This document shows, piece by piece, positions 34,037-43,088 of a stretch of DNA of 64,000 nt. The notes under the pieces are model-generated. The model was not told the origin of the DNA and made no database searches. It was given only the letters and a program-made list of their open reading frames with translations. The stretch comes from Agromyces terreus (lineage in GTDB: Bacteria; Actinomycetota; Actinomycetes; Actinomycetales; Microbacteriaceae). Numbering within the stretch: the first letter of the stretch is position 1; every line of letters begins with the position of its first letter. The position numbers and the translations under genes are program-made. The stretch spans positions 1 through 64,000 of the forward strand of contig NZ_WBIS01000005.1 in the NCBI RefSeq assembly GCF_009749465.1, in the 5' to 3' direction.

Positions 34037-35197
34037 GTGAAGCGCATCCACAAGGAACGCGATCGGTTGCTGCGGCGTCTCGCCCGCACGACCGCGATCG
34101 TCGGTTCCGTCGGAGCGTTCGCGTGCCTTCTCGTGCCCGGCACGACGGCCGGCTCCGAGCTCGCGGTCGCCACGGCCCTGTCGATCGGCATCGCCGCGCT
34201 CGCCGTGGTGCACACCGTGCGCGGCTCGCTCGCGGCGGCGATCGTCCTGGTCGCGGCATCCGTCGTCCTCGTGTTCGTGCTCGGCTCGGCGAGCGTGCTC
34301 GACCCCGGCGCGAGCACCGCGCTCGCCGTCACCGGCGGCGTGACGAGCGCGTCGGTCGCGCCCACGCTCGTCGTGCGCCCGCGGGGCCCGGTGCTCGTGG
34401 GCACGCTCGCCGCCGTGGTGCTCGTCGGCGAATGGGCCGCGGCGCTCTGGTTCGGGCACGACCTGCTCGCCGTCGCCGTCGTGACGGCGGTCGGATGGGC
34501 CGTGCTCGCCGTGCTGGCCGGATGGCTCGACAACGGCGTCGGCGTGGCCGCGGCGCGCATCGCGGAGGTGGGCCGCGCGCATGAGGCCGAGCGGCTCGCG
34601 AGCGAGCTCGAGGCGCAGCAGCGGCAAGACGCCAGGGTGCTGCACGACACGGTGCTCGCGACCCTCTCCCTCCTCGCGCACTCGGGGGTGGGCGTCGGGG
34701 CCGGGGCCCTCCGAGACCAGGCGGGCGACGACGCGCGCCTGCTCCGTCAGCTCCGTCTCGGGGTCCCCCTCGACGGCGGCTCGAACGCGATCTTCTCCCC
34801 CGGGTCCGACGACGACCTGCTGAGCACGACGTTCGAGTCCGTGCGGCAGCGGTTCGCGCGCATGGGCCTCGACGTCAGCTGGCACGGCGCGGCGCAGCTC
34901 GCCCTGCCGCGCGAGCATCTCGACGCCCTCGTCGGGGCGCTGGGCGAGTGCCTCGAGAACGTGCGGCGCCACTCCGGCGTCTTCGAGGCCGACGTCACCA
35001 TCACCGACGACGAGCACACGGTGCGCGCCATGGTGACCGACGCGGGCGACGGCTTCGAGCCCGCCGGCATCGACCCCGCGCGTCTCGGCTTCGCGGAGTC
35101 GGTGGTCGGGCGCCTGCAGGCGGTCGGCGGGCGGGCGAGGGTGTTCTCCTCGCCCGGCTCGGGCACGACGGTCATGCTGGAGGTGCCGAAGGCATGA
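34037..35197 (+). CDS. Sensor histidine kinase (HisKA_3-type)
   Basis: 386 aa. Several hydrophobic helices (about 17-35, 43-60, 66-85, 95-110, 118-135, 142-163) form a sensor without a visible extracellular domain. A linker helix leads to the phosphoacceptor H203 in DARVLHDTVLATLSLLA. The ATPase part has an N box (GECLENVRRHS) and a G box (TDAGDGFEP, then SSPGSGTTV). It should autophosphorylate and pass the phosphate to the regulator at 36503. The GTG start follows GAGGGCGAC. Its stop overlaps the start of the next gene (ATGA). Confidence 0.88.
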   Translation: MKRIHKERDRLLRRLARTTAIVGSVGAFACLLVPGTTAGSELAVATALSIGIAALAVVHTVRGSLAAAIVLVAASVVLVFVLGSASVLDPGASTALAVTGGVTSASVAPTLVVRPRGPVLVGTLAAVVLVGEWAAALWFGHDLLAVAVVTAVGWAVLAVLAGWLDNGVGVAAARIAEVGRAHEAERLASELEAQQRQDARVLHDTVLATLSLLAHSGVGVGAGALRDQAGDDARLLRQLRLGVPLDGGSNAIFSPGSDDDLLSTTFESVRQRFARMGLDVSWHGAAQLALPREHLDALVGALGECLENVRRHSGVFEADVTITDDEHTVRAMVTDAGDGFEPAGIDPARLGFAESVVGRLQAVGGRARVFSSPGSGTTVMLEVPKA

Positions 35198-36510
35198 GCG
35201 CATCGTCACGGGGCGTCGGGCGCGGCCACGACAGCACGACGCCCATCATCGAGCATTCGTTCCTCCGCCCGAGCCGCTCGGCCCGCGCGGCCAGCGACAT
35301 CCGTTCGAGCCACGGCGGCCGTCGGCCGGCGATCGGCGCGACCATCGCCGGCGGGCTGATCGTCATCGCCCACCTGCTGCACGCGGTGGCGATGACGCCG
35401 TACTTCCCGCCCGGCCTGGGCCCCTGGCCGGCGTGGATCGCCCTCGCCTCGATCATCGCGGTCGGCGTCGCCGCGCGCCTCGTGCTGGGCGGACTGCCCG
35501 GCTGGCTCTACGTGATGCTGCTCGCCGCGCTCGTGCTGCCCGTGTGGCTCGACGTGCAGGCCACGATCGGCACGCTCGCCCTCGGGCTCACGCCCACCGC
35601 CGCTCCCGCGATCGGCGCCGTCCTCATGCCGGTGGCCACGATCCGACCCATCCGCGTGTCGCTCGGCATCGCGAGCGCCATCGGCGTCGTGCTCGCCGTC
35701 GAGGCCCTCGCGCAGCTCGGCACGGCGGGCGCCGCCGTGGTGCCGGCGGTCGCGATCGCGGCGGCCACCGTGCTGCCGATGGTGCTCACGAAGGTGCTGC
35801 TCGAGGGGTTCAGCCGTCTCGTGCGGCACGAGCTCGACCTCTCGCTCGTGCAGAGCACGGTGGGCACGGCGAGGTCCGCGGTCGGCATGCGCGCGTCGGA
35901 GGAACTCGCCCAGCTCGACTTCGACGCCGAGACCCTCCTCGAGGACGTCAGCGCCGGACGCATCGGCCTCCCGCTGCCGCCCGCCGACGCGGAACGCGCG
36001 GGCGACCTCGCGGCGAGGCTGCGCGTCCGGCTCATCGAGGGGCGCAACGACACGTGGCTCCGGCACGCCGTCGCCGAGTCGAAGTACCTCAGCGGGCGCG
36101 TCGTCGTCGACGACCCCACCGGTCTCGCCGGGCCGCTCTCCCCCGCGCAGCGCGAGGGGCTCCTGCTCGCGCTGTGGCTCCTCGTCGCCGACCCGGCGAA
36201 GCCGTCGGCGGCCCCCGCCTCGGTCGTGATCGTCTGCCGCGAGCACGACGACGAGCACGAGCCGGCGATCCACGACCTCGCGGCGGGCCCCGACGCGGCC
36301 ACGATCGACATCGCGATCCAGGTCGACGGCGTCACTCACCGCCGCGTCGACCCCTCGACGTGGGAGGCAGTCGCTAGTGTCGGAGTGCACCAGGTGATCA
36401 CGACCGCAGTAGGCTTCCGCATCGAGATCGTCTGCCGCCTCGAACCTGAGGCGCACGCACCAGGCCAACGCCAGTCCGGCCACCCGATGGAGGAGAAGTC
36501 GAATGGTTGA
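35194..36510 (+). CDS. Multi-span membrane protein, possible degenerate sensor-kinase partner
   Basis: 438 aa. A polar N-terminus (1-48) and about six membrane helices (about 49-220) are followed by a cytoplasmic domain (about 225-438) whose layout recalls a histidine kinase module. I see no H box, N box or G box: the place of the acceptor reads RHELDLSLVQSTVGTAR. Sandwiched between a kinase and its regulator, with 4-bp and 8-bp overlaps, it is probably a co-sensor or inhibitor in the same pathway. This role is inferred from position; the domain is not identified. Confidence 0.7.
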   Translation: MSASSRGVGRGHDSTTPIIEHSFLRPSRSARAASDIRSSHGGRRPAIGATIAGGLIVIAHLLHAVAMTPYFPPGLGPWPAWIALASIIAVGVAARLVLGGLPGWLYVMLLAALVLPVWLDVQATIGTLALGLTPTAAPAIGAVLMPVATIRPIRVSLGIASAIGVVLAVEALAQLGTAGAAVVPAVAIAAATVLPMVLTKVLLEGFSRLVRHELDLSLVQSTVGTARSAVGMRASEELAQLDFDAETLLEDVSAGRIGLPLPPADAERAGDLAARLRVRLIEGRNDTWLRHAVAESKYLSGRVVVDDPTGLAGPLSPAQREGLLLALWLLVADPAKPSAAPASVVIVCREHDDEHEPAIHDLAAGPDAATIDIAIQVDGVTHRRVDPSTWEAVASVGVHQVITTAVGFRIEIVCRLEPEAHAPGQRQSGHPMEEKSNG

Positions 36511-37153
36511 CACCGAGAGTCCGATCAGGCTCGCCATCGTCGACGATCACCGCATGCTGCTGGGCGCACTGTCCGAGTGGCTGCGAGGCAGCGCGTCCGA
36601 CATCGACCTCGTGGCCGCCGTGCCGTCGTGGTCGGAGCTGCTCGCGCATCCCGAGTTCCCGGTCGACGTGGTGCTGCTCGACCTCGACCTGCGCGACAAC
36701 ATCCCCGTCTCGCTCAAGCTGTCGATGCTGAAGTCGGCGGGCGTGCAGACCATGCTCATGAGCACCTACTCCGAGCCCGCGGTCGTGCGCGAGGCGCTCG
36801 GGTCCGGTGCGCTCGGCTACCTCGTCAAGTCCGAGCCGGTCGAGAACATCGTCGAGGCGATCCGGGCGGCGCGGCTCGGCGAGACCTACCTCACGCCCGA
36901 GCTCGAGGTGGCGCTCGCCGCCGAGGGCGAGGTGCCCAAGCTCTCCGCGCAGGAGCGCCGTGTGATGGCGCTCTACGGCGCGGGGCAGCCGGTGAAGGCG
37001 GTCGCGTTCCAGCTCGGCATCTCCGAGGAGACCGCGAAGAGCTACCTCAAGCGCATCCGCGAGAAGTACCGGCTCTCGGGCTTCGACGTCGGCACGAAGG
37101 TGGCCCTGCGCAAGCGGGCGATCCTCGACGGCATCCTGCTGCAGTCCGACTGA
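36503..37153 (+). CDS. Response regulator, NarL/LuxR family
   Basis: 216 aa. Receiver domain 8-125 with the acidic pair D14/D15, phosphoacceptor D60 in VVLLDLDL and K109 in GYLVKSEP. The C-terminal helix-turn-helix (about 150-200, LSAQERRVMALYGAGQPVKA and on) fits the LuxR/NarL class. It overlaps the previous gene by 8 bp. Target genes are unknown; the MFS pump downstream is convergent, not in the operon. Confidence 0.92.
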   Translation: MVDTESPIRLAIVDDHRMLLGALSEWLRGSASDIDLVAAVPSWSELLAHPEFPVDVVLLDLDLRDNIPVSLKLSMLKSAGVQTMLMSTYSEPAVVREALGSGALGYLVKSEPVENIVEAIRAARLGETYLTPELEVALAAEGEVPKLSAQERRVMALYGAGQPVKAVAFQLGISEETAKSYLKRIREKYRLSGFDVGTKVALRKRAILDGILLQSD

Positions 37154-37263
37154 GCCCGGCGGGGCGCATCCGGGGGCGATCCCTGAGCCGCGCTGCGAAC
37201 CGAGGGCGGATGCCGCGGAGCAGCGCTCACCGCGAACCGAGACGGCTGCCGGGGCGCGGCCCC

Positions 37264-38538
37264 TCAGGCGTCGACGACCTCGACCGCGCCCGTCGCGTAG
37301 GGCACGACGACGCCGCGCCGGCCGCGCGAGCGATCGAGGGCGAACGAGGCGAGGGCGAGCACGGCGCCCATGATCGTCAGCGCGAAGCCGATCCAGATCG
37401 GCGCGACGTAGCCGAGGCCGGCCGCGATGGCCATGCCGCCGAACAGCGCGCCGAGGCTGTTGCCGATGTTCAGCGCCGAGTGGTTCAGGGCTGCGGCGAT
37501 CGACTGGCTGTCTCGGGCGACGTCCATGAGCCTCGCCTGGATCGTCGGCGAGAGCGCGGCCGAGGAGCCGCCGATGAGGAACACGCCCGTGAAGAGGCCG
37601 ACGGGGCTCGTGGCGGTGAAGCCGAGCACGAGAAGCGAGATCGCGAGCACGGCGAAGAACAGGTACATGCTGCGCCGGACGCTCCAGTCGGCGAGGCGCC
37701 CGCCGACGAGGTTGCCGAGCGTCATGCCGATGCCGAAGGCGACGAGCACGATCGGGACGAGCGACGCGGGCAGCCCGGTGACCTCCACCGCGAGCGGGGC
37801 GACGTAGGTGTACACGGCGAAGAGGCCGCCGAACCCGATCGCGCCGATGCCGAGGGCGAACCAGACCTGCGACCGGCGGAAGGCGCCGAGCTCGCGCCGG
37901 ATCGTGGCTCCGGGGTCGCCGGGCTGGTAGGGCACGGCGATGGCGACGGCGACGAAGGTCAGCGCGAAGATGCCGGCCACGGCGAGGTAGGCGGTGCGCC
38001 AGCCGGCGGCCTGCCCGAGCCAGGTGATGGCGGGCACGCCGATGACGTTGGCGATGGTCAGGCCCGAGAGCACGAGGGCGACGCCGCGGGCGCGCTTGCC
38101 CGGGCCCATGAGGCTCGCGGCGACGAGCGAGGCGATGCCGAAGTAGGCGCCGTGCGGCAGGGCCGAGACGAATCGGGCGACGAGCACGAGGCCGAAGGTG
38201 GGCAGCACGGCCGAGGCGATCGTGCCGAGCGTGAACGCCGTGAGCAGCACGAGGAGCAGTCGCTTGCGGGGCCACTTCGCGGCGGCGGCGGCGATCGTCG
38301 GGGCGCCGACGACGACGCCGAGGGCGTAGGCCGAGATGACCCATCCGGCCTGGGCGTTCGCGTCGTCGGGCGAGGTCGCCGCGAGGTCGGGCAGCAGGTT
38401 GCCGGCGATCTCGGGCAGCAGGCCCATGGCGACGAACTCGGTGGAGCCGATGCCGAAGCCGCCGAGCGCGAGGGCGAGCAGGGCGAAGCGGATGCGGGCC
38501 GGCGAGAGGGCCGCCCGGCCGCCGTCGAAGTCGGTCAT
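37264..38538 (-). CDS. MFS transporter (DHA1 drug/arabinose-efflux type)
   Basis: 424 aa, 12 membrane helices. Opening LALALGGFGIGSTEFVAMGLLPEIAGNL is the conserved start of the AraJ/YdhP/NepI efflux group, with ALPHGAYFGIASL in helix 5 region and GGRLADWSVRR as the second-half motif A. Substrate unknown (drugs, sugars or nucleosides are possible). The ATG at 38536-38538 lies 6 nt after GAGAAT. It stands alone and converges on the response regulator gene. Confidence 0.9.
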   Translation of the reverse strand: MTDFDGGRAALSPARIRFALLALALGGFGIGSTEFVAMGLLPEIAGNLLPDLAATSPDDANAQAGWVISAYALGVVVGAPTIAAAAAKWPRKRLLLVLLTAFTLGTIASAVLPTFGLVLVARFVSALPHGAYFGIASLVAASLMGPGKRARGVALVLSGLTIANVIGVPAITWLGQAAGWRTAYLAVAGIFALTFVAVAIAVPYQPGDPGATIRRELGAFRRSQVWFALGIGAIGFGGLFAVYTYVAPLAVEVTGLPASLVPIVLVAFGIGMTLGNLVGGRLADWSVRRSMYLFFAVLAISLLVLGFTATSPVGLFTGVFLIGGSSAALSPTIQARLMDVARDSQSIAAALNHSALNIGNSLGALFGGMAIAAGLGYVAPIWIGFALTIMGAVLALASFALDRSRGRRGVVVPYATGAVEVVDA

Positions 38539-38694
38539 CCGTCGATTCTCGCACAGGAATCGAATCGATTCGATGCCGGCGGCGGATCCGTCGATGCCGC
38601 CTCGAGGACGCGGCCAGGGTGCCGAGGCGTCCGCCCCGCGGCATCCGGCCCCTCAGACCCCCGTCAAGGCCCCGTCAGACCCGTCGGACTCGCG

Positions 38695-39000
38695 TCAGGC
38701 GCGCTCGATCGCGGACTCGAGCCGTTCGACCTTGCCCTCGAGCTCGCCCGTGAAACCGGGGCGGATGTCGGCCTTCAGCACGAGCGAGACCCGCGACCCG
38801 TACTCGCCGACGGCCTCGGTGGCGCGGCGCACGACGTCGAAGACCTCGTCCCACTCCCCCTCGACGGTCGTGAACATCGAGTCGGTGCGGTTCGCGAGCC
38901 CCGACTCCCGCACGATCTTCACGGCGGCGGCGACCGCGTCGTGCACGGAGCCGTCGGTGCGCCCAGTGCCGCTCGGCGCGACCGAGAATGCGACCAGCAT
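38695..39000 (-). CDS. MTH1187/YkoF-family thiamine-binding-type protein
   Basis: 101 aa. MLVAFSVAPSGTG followed by SVHDAVAAAVKIVRESGL and YGSRVSLVLKADIRPG match the DUF77/MTH1187 fold, a small ferredoxin-like protein that binds thiamine or related ligands. A near-perfect ribosome-binding site GAGGAGG precedes the ATG by 4 nt. The role is unknown; it lies 23 bp after the glycosyltransferase gene on the same strand and is likely co-transcribed with it. Confidence 0.88.
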   Translation of the reverse strand: MLVAFSVAPSGTGRTDGSVHDAVAAAVKIVRESGLANRTDSMFTTVEGEWDEVFDVVRRATEAVGEYGSRVSLVLKADIRPGFTGELEGKVERLESAIERA

Positions 39001-39023
39001 GATTCCTCCTCGCGGCGGGCGCG

Positions 39024-40283
39024 TCACGTGGCGTGCGGCGCAGGATCCCGTCGCGCTCCAGCCTGCCACAGGGCCCTCGCCGCCCACACGAGCAGCGCGA
39101 CCAGGAGCACGACCTTCACCGTCAGCAGGAACACGAACGCCGGATCGGCCACGAGGAGCCAGCCGTACCAGTACGGGTAGATGATGTGCGTGAACAGGGC
39201 GATCGCCGCCGCGAGGAGCGCCGGCACCGCGAACCTCGCCGGCCGGTAGACGAGCCCGAGCACCACGGGGGCGGCCAGCCAGGTCACGAACTGGGGCGAC
39301 CCGACCTTGTTCGCCAGCATCAGCACCACCGGCAGCGCGAGCGCGAGCGGCGGCAGCACGAGCGAGAACGCCGCGCCGCGGCGCACGGCCCGGACGCCGA
39401 GCAGCACGACCGCGAGCACGCCGATCGCCATCATCGGGGTCGTGAGCGCGGCGGCGGCCTCGGCGCCCGGCCCGTCGATCTGGAAGGTCAGGATGTCCTG
39501 CGAGTAGACGATGTGCACGGTCTGAGAGCCCGCGACGATCTGCCACAGCCAGGCGATCGCGAGCGGGGCCTCGATCTGCAGGCCTCGGCCGGCCTGCTCC
39601 TCGATGAAGCCGAACGCATTCAGCCCCGCACCCGCGAAGAGGCTGACGCCCAGGATGCCGATGCTGAGCGCGAAGGCGATGCCGGCGACCTCGCGGCGCC
39701 GTCGGGCGGCGATGACGAGGGCGGCGAGCAGCGCGGCTGGCCAGACCTTGAGCCATGCGCCGATCGTGAGGAGCACGGCGGCCACGCGCGGCCGGCCTGC
39801 CGCCATCAGCAGGCCGAGGATCGCGAACGGCACCGTGATCGCGTCGATGCGGCCCATGGCGATCGGCCCGAGCAGCGCCAGGAAGACCAGCCACCACCAC
39901 GCGGCGATGCGGCGGGTGCGCGAGAGCCGAGCCGTGCCGATCAGCACCGAGAACGCGACGGCGTCGAGCGCGGTCACCATGAGCAGCCAGGTCTGGGCGT
40001 ACGAGGCCGCGCCGAACGCGAGCGCGGCGGCCATCGGCGCGAACGCGAGGATCGGATACACCCATGGCGTGTCGATGCCCATGCGCACCCAGCCGTTCGC
40101 CGCGTTCTCGGCCCAGCGCAGGTAGACGCCGGTGACGTCGCCGAGCGGCAGTCCGGGCGCGTTGAGGTTCAGCCAGGCGAGGCCGCCGTGCACGAGCAGG
40201 AAGACGGCCCAGAGGGCCCCGCGACCCGCGAGGAAGCGCCGGAAGGGCGGGGCGGATGCCGCAGCGTCACGCCCGTCCGTCAT
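39024..40283 (-). CDS. Polyprenyl-sugar-dependent glycosyltransferase, GT87/DUF2029-like
   Basis: 419 aa with about ten membrane helices. After the first helix comes GDVTGVYLRWAENAANG, an acidic loop typical of GT-C mannosyltransferases, and later GAWLKVWPAALL, a conserved block of the DUF2029/GT87 family. In mycobacteria such enzymes build lipomannan and arabinogalactan using polyprenyl-phosphate sugars. The sugar is not decidable here. The ATG at 40281-40283 lies 7 nt after TAGGCT (-10). Confidence 0.85.
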   Translation of the reverse strand: MTDGRDAAASAPPFRRFLAGRGALWAVFLLVHGGLAWLNLNAPGLPLGDVTGVYLRWAENAANGWVRMGIDTPWVYPILAFAPMAAALAFGAASYAQTWLLMVTALDAVAFSVLIGTARLSRTRRIAAWWWLVFLALLGPIAMGRIDAITVPFAILGLLMAAGRPRVAAVLLTIGAWLKVWPAALLAALVIAARRRREVAGIAFALSIGILGVSLFAGAGLNAFGFIEEQAGRGLQIEAPLAIAWLWQIVAGSQTVHIVYSQDILTFQIDGPGAEAAAALTTPMMAIGVLAVVLLGVRAVRRGAAFSLVLPPLALALPVVLMLANKVGSPQFVTWLAAPVVLGLVYRPARFAVPALLAAAIALFTHIIYPYWYGWLLVADPAFVFLLTVKVVLLVALLVWAARALWQAGARRDPAPHAT

Positions 40284-40290
40284 GTCTGCG

Positions 40291-40296
40291 AGCCTA
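40291..40296 (-). promoter_or_regulatory. -10 element of the glycosyltransferase gene
   Basis: TAGGCT on the minus strand, 7 nt before the ATG; predicts a leaderless or nearly leaderless message. Confidence 0.4.
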
Positions 40297-40332
40297 TCCG
40301 AGGCGGGCTCCCGACTCGGTCGGCCTGCCGTT

Positions 40333-40373
40333 GCCGCGCCGCCGCGGAGCCGCGGAGCCGCGCCGCCGCGGAG
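40333..40373. repeat. 17-bp direct repeat
   Basis: GCCGCGCCGCCGCGGAG occurs at 40333-40349 and 40357-40373, 7 bp apart, between the nnrD stop and the glycosyltransferase start. It can fold into alternative short hairpins. Function unknown. Confidence 0.5.
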
Positions 40374-40397
40374 GCATCCGGCGCCCGATCGGACCGT

Positions 40398-41246
40398 TCA
40401 GCCCGCGAGCAGCGCCCCGACGACCCCCGGCACGGCCTCGGCGATGTCGAGCGCCGCGACCGGCCCGCCGCCGTTCGCGGTGCTCGCGCGCAGCGCGGCC
40501 TCGCCCTGCACCCACGCCGCGGTCGCGGCGAGGTCGGTGAGCGCTTCGGCATCGCCCGCGAGCTCGCCGTGATGGGTCGCGGCCAACGCGCCGAGGATGC
40601 CGCCCAGCACGTCGCCGGTGCCCGCGGTGGCGAGCCAGTGCGTCGGTGCGGTGACGACCCGGTGGTTGCCGCTCGGGTCGCAGACGTAGGTGGTCGCGCC
40701 CTTCAACAGCACGGCGACGCCCAGCTCCCCGGCCGCGCGCCGCGCCCATTCGCCGGGATCGGCCCGCACCTCCTCGATGGTCGAGGGGATCTCACGGGCG
40801 TTCAGGAGGCGGACGAGTTCGCGAAGGTGCGGCGTGATCACGGTCGGCGCCGTGTGGGTGCCGACGAGGTCGAGGGCGCCGGCGTCGAGCACGACCGGAA
40901 CGCCGTCGGCGAGGGCGTGCTGCAGGTCGCCGAGCAGCAGGAACGAGCGCCGCGTCGGGTCGATGCCCGAGCCGAGGAGCCACGCCTGCACGCGCCCGCG
41001 GCCCGCGACCGTCTCGGGCCGGCGCGCGAGCACCTCGCGCCGCACGTTGCGCGGACCGATGTAGCGCACGAGCCCGATGCCGGTGCGGTGCGCGGCGGAG
41101 ACGCCGAGCACCGCCGCGCCCGGGAACTCGACCGAGCCCGTGACGACGCCGAGCACCCCCCGCGAGTACTTGTCGTCGTCGGCCAGCGGCGCCCGGACGT
41201 GCGCTCGGGCGTCGTCGACGTTCCAGGTGCGCCATTCGGTGGCCAT
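40398..41246 (-). CDS. nnrD: ADP-dependent NAD(P)H-hydrate dehydratase
   Basis: 282 aa ribokinase-like fold. It repairs the S-form of hydrated NAD(P)H. The nucleotide-binding ATAGTGDVLGGILGAL block, the LLKGATTYVCDP strand and VLDAGALDL are the family marks. Only the dehydratase domain is present, without the NnrE epimerase fused as in many bacteria. The ATG at 41244-41246 lies 6 nt after TATCGT (-10); an upstream in-frame start at 41279 has no support and would overlap the divergent gene. Confidence 0.9.
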   Translation of the reverse strand: MATEWRTWNVDDARAHVRAPLADDDKYSRGVLGVVTGSVEFPGAAVLGVSAAHRTGIGLVRYIGPRNVRREVLARRPETVAGRGRVQAWLLGSGIDPTRRSFLLLGDLQHALADGVPVVLDAGALDLVGTHTAPTVITPHLRELVRLLNAREIPSTIEEVRADPGEWARRAAGELGVAVLLKGATTYVCDPSGNHRVVTAPTHWLATAGTGDVLGGILGALAATHHGELAGDAEALTDLAATAAWVQGEAALRASTANGGGPVAALDIAEAVPGVVGALLAG

Positions 41247-41252
41247 GCTCCA

Positions 41253-41262
41253 ACGATAGGTT
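41253..41262. promoter_or_regulatory. Overlapping divergent -10 elements of nnrD and the HAD gene
   Basis: Minus strand TATCGT (41253-41258), 6 nt before nnrD. Plus strand TAGGTT (41257-41262), 7 nt before the HAD ATG. The two hexamers share two bases, and only 23 bp separate the start codons, so both promoters cannot be occupied at once. Confidence 0.55.
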
Positions 41263-41269
41263 GGTGCGG

Positions 41270-41920
41270 ATGCCAGCAACAGCCCTCGAACCCATCAGCC
41301 TGTCTCCCCGCGTGGTCGTCTTCGACTACGGCGAGGTCATCTCCCGCCCGCCGGGCGACGCCGATCGCACCGCGCTCCTCCGCCGCGCCGGCGTGCCCGT
41401 CGAGGCCCCCGCCGAGGCCGCGTTCTGGGCGGCCTACTGGCGGCACCGCGCGGCCCTCGACCAGGGCACCAGCAGCATCGCCCGGTACTGGGCGGATGTC
41501 GCGGTCGAGATCGGCGCCGACTGGAGCCCCGTCGACGTGCACGAGCTCTGGGCGATCGACCATCGCAGCTGGCTCAGCGTCGACCCGGGCACGCTCGGCG
41601 TGCTGCACGCGCTGCACGAGGGGGGCACCCGCCTCGCGCTCCTCTCGAACGCGGGCGAGGACTTCTCCGGGTGGCTGCGCTCTGGCTCGTTCGCGCCGCT
41701 GTTCGAGCGCGTGTTCGTGAGCGGGGAACTGAACCTCGTGAAGCCCGACGCTGCCATCTACGAGCACGTCATGGCGGCGCTCGGCATCGAGCCCGACCGA
41801 TTCGTGTTCATCGACAACAAGGCCGAGAACGTCGAGGGCGCGATCGCCGTCGGCGGCGAGGGCCACGTGTTCGTCGATGCCGCCTCGCTCGAGTCCTGGC
41901 TGCGGAGCCTCGCCCCGTGA
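41270..41920 (+). CDS. HAD-superfamily hydrolase
   Basis: 216 aa. Motif I VVVFDYGEVI with nucleophile D19, motif II LLSN, motif III Lys in NLVKPDAAIY and motif IV FIDNKAENVEGA. This matches the YihX/epoxide-hydrolase N-domain-like subfamily that dephosphorylates sugar phosphates or similar. The ATG at 41270 is chosen because of a -10 7 nt upstream; TTG 41261 and GTG 41264 are alternatives. The stop overlaps the next gene's GTG. Confidence 0.88.
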   Translation: MPATALEPISLSPRVVVFDYGEVISRPPGDADRTALLRRAGVPVEAPAEAAFWAAYWRHRAALDQGTSSIARYWADVAVEIGADWSPVDVHELWAIDHRSWLSVDPGTLGVLHALHEGGTRLALLSNAGEDFSGWLRSGSFAPLFERVFVSGELNLVKPDAAIYEHVMAALGIEPDRFVFIDNKAENVEGAIAVGGEGHVFVDAASLESWLRSLAP

Positions 41921-43044
41921 ACGCGCCGACGCCCGACGCGCGGAGTGCCGCGCCCGCGCTGTTCCGCCCCATCGAGATCCGCGGGTTGACGATCCGGAAC
42001 CGGGTGTGGGTGCCGCCGCTCTGCCAGTACTCGGTGACCGGGCTCGACGGCGTGCCGCACGACTGGCACCTCGTGCACCTGGGCTCGATGGCCGCGGGCG
42101 GCGCGGGGCTCGTGATCGCGGAGGCCACCGCGGTGAACCCGGCGGGCCGCATCTCCGATCACGACACCGGCATCTGGAACGACGAGCAGGCCGGCGCCTG
42201 GTCGCGCATCACCCGGTTCATCCGCTCGCAGGGCGCGGCCTCCGGCATCCAGCTCGCGCACGCCGGGCGCAAGGCCTCCGTGTGGGCCGAGCCGCTGCGC
42301 CGGCCGGGCTCCCAGCCGCTCGACGAGGGCGGGTGGACGACGGTGTCGGCCTCGGCGCAGGCGTTCGAAGGCCTTCGCGAGCCCGTCGCGCTCGACGAGC
42401 CGGGCATCCTGCAGGTCGTCGAGGACTTCCGCGCCGGTGCACGGCGCGCGATCGACGCGGGCTTCGACCTCGTCGAGGTGCACGCGGCCCACGGCTACCT
42501 CGTGCACCAGTTCCTCTCGCCGCTGTCGAACCTCCGCGACGACGCGTGGGGCGGAGACCTCGCCGGCCGCGCCCGACTCCTGCTCGAGATCGTGCGCGCC
42601 GTGCGCGCCGAGGTGGGCGACCAGGTGCCCGTGTTCGTGCGGTTCTCGGCCACCGACTGGGTCGAGGGCGGTTGGGACGAGGCGCAGACCGCCACCGTCG
42701 CGCGCTGGTGCCAGGACGCCGGCGCCGACTTCTTCGACGTGTCGACGGGCGGCCTCGTCGCCCACGCGCACATCCCCGTCGGCCCCGGGTACCAGGCCGG
42801 CCACGCCGAGTACGTCGGCGAGCACGGCGACGTGCCCGTCTCGGCGGTCGGCCGCATCACGAACGCGCGCCACGCCGACGACCTCGTCGCCTCGGGCGCC
42901 GCCGACGCGGTCATGTTCGGCAAGGCCATGATGCGCGACCCGCACTTCGCCCTCCGCGCGGCCGACGAGCTCGGTGCCGGGACCTCGATGTGGCCGGTGC
43001 AGTACCTGCGGGCCAGGCCCGAGGTCAACGACGGCGAGTGGTGA
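41917..43044 (+). CDS. NADH:flavin oxidoreductase, old-yellow-enzyme family (YqjM type)
   Basis: 375 aa FMN TIM barrel. Opening LFRPIEIRGLTIRNRVWVPP with the YqjM-type Cys in PLCQYS, the active-site HAAHGYLVHQFLSP block and the phosphate-binding AVGRITNARHADDL. Such ene-reductases reduce activated double bonds or xenobiotics; the physiological substrate is not known. The GTG start overlaps the HAD stop (GTGA). A hairpin terminator follows directly. Confidence 0.93.
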   Translation: MNAPTPDARSAAPALFRPIEIRGLTIRNRVWVPPLCQYSVTGLDGVPHDWHLVHLGSMAAGGAGLVIAEATAVNPAGRISDHDTGIWNDEQAGAWSRITRFIRSQGAASGIQLAHAGRKASVWAEPLRRPGSQPLDEGGWTTVSASAQAFEGLREPVALDEPGILQVVEDFRAGARRAIDAGFDLVEVHAAHGYLVHQFLSPLSNLRDDAWGGDLAGRARLLLEIVRAVRAEVGDQVPVFVRFSATDWVEGGWDEAQTATVARWCQDAGADFFDVSTGGLVAHAHIPVGPGYQAGHAEYVGEHGDVPVSAVGRITNARHADDLVASGAADAVMFGKAMMRDPHFALRAADELGAGTSMWPVQYLRARPEVNDGEW

Positions 43045-43045
43045 C

Positions 43046-43081
43046 CGGCCGCGGCATCCGCAGTTGAGGATGCCGCGGCCG
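43046..43081. terminator. Perfect 14-bp hairpin between convergent genes
   Basis: CGGCCGCGGCATCC (43046-43059), loop of 8 nt, GGATGCCGCGGCCG (43068-43081). It starts 2 bp after the OYE stop and faces the end of the CNNM gene at 43089, so it can serve both strands. Confidence 0.75.
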
Positions 43082-43088
43082 TCGCCGT

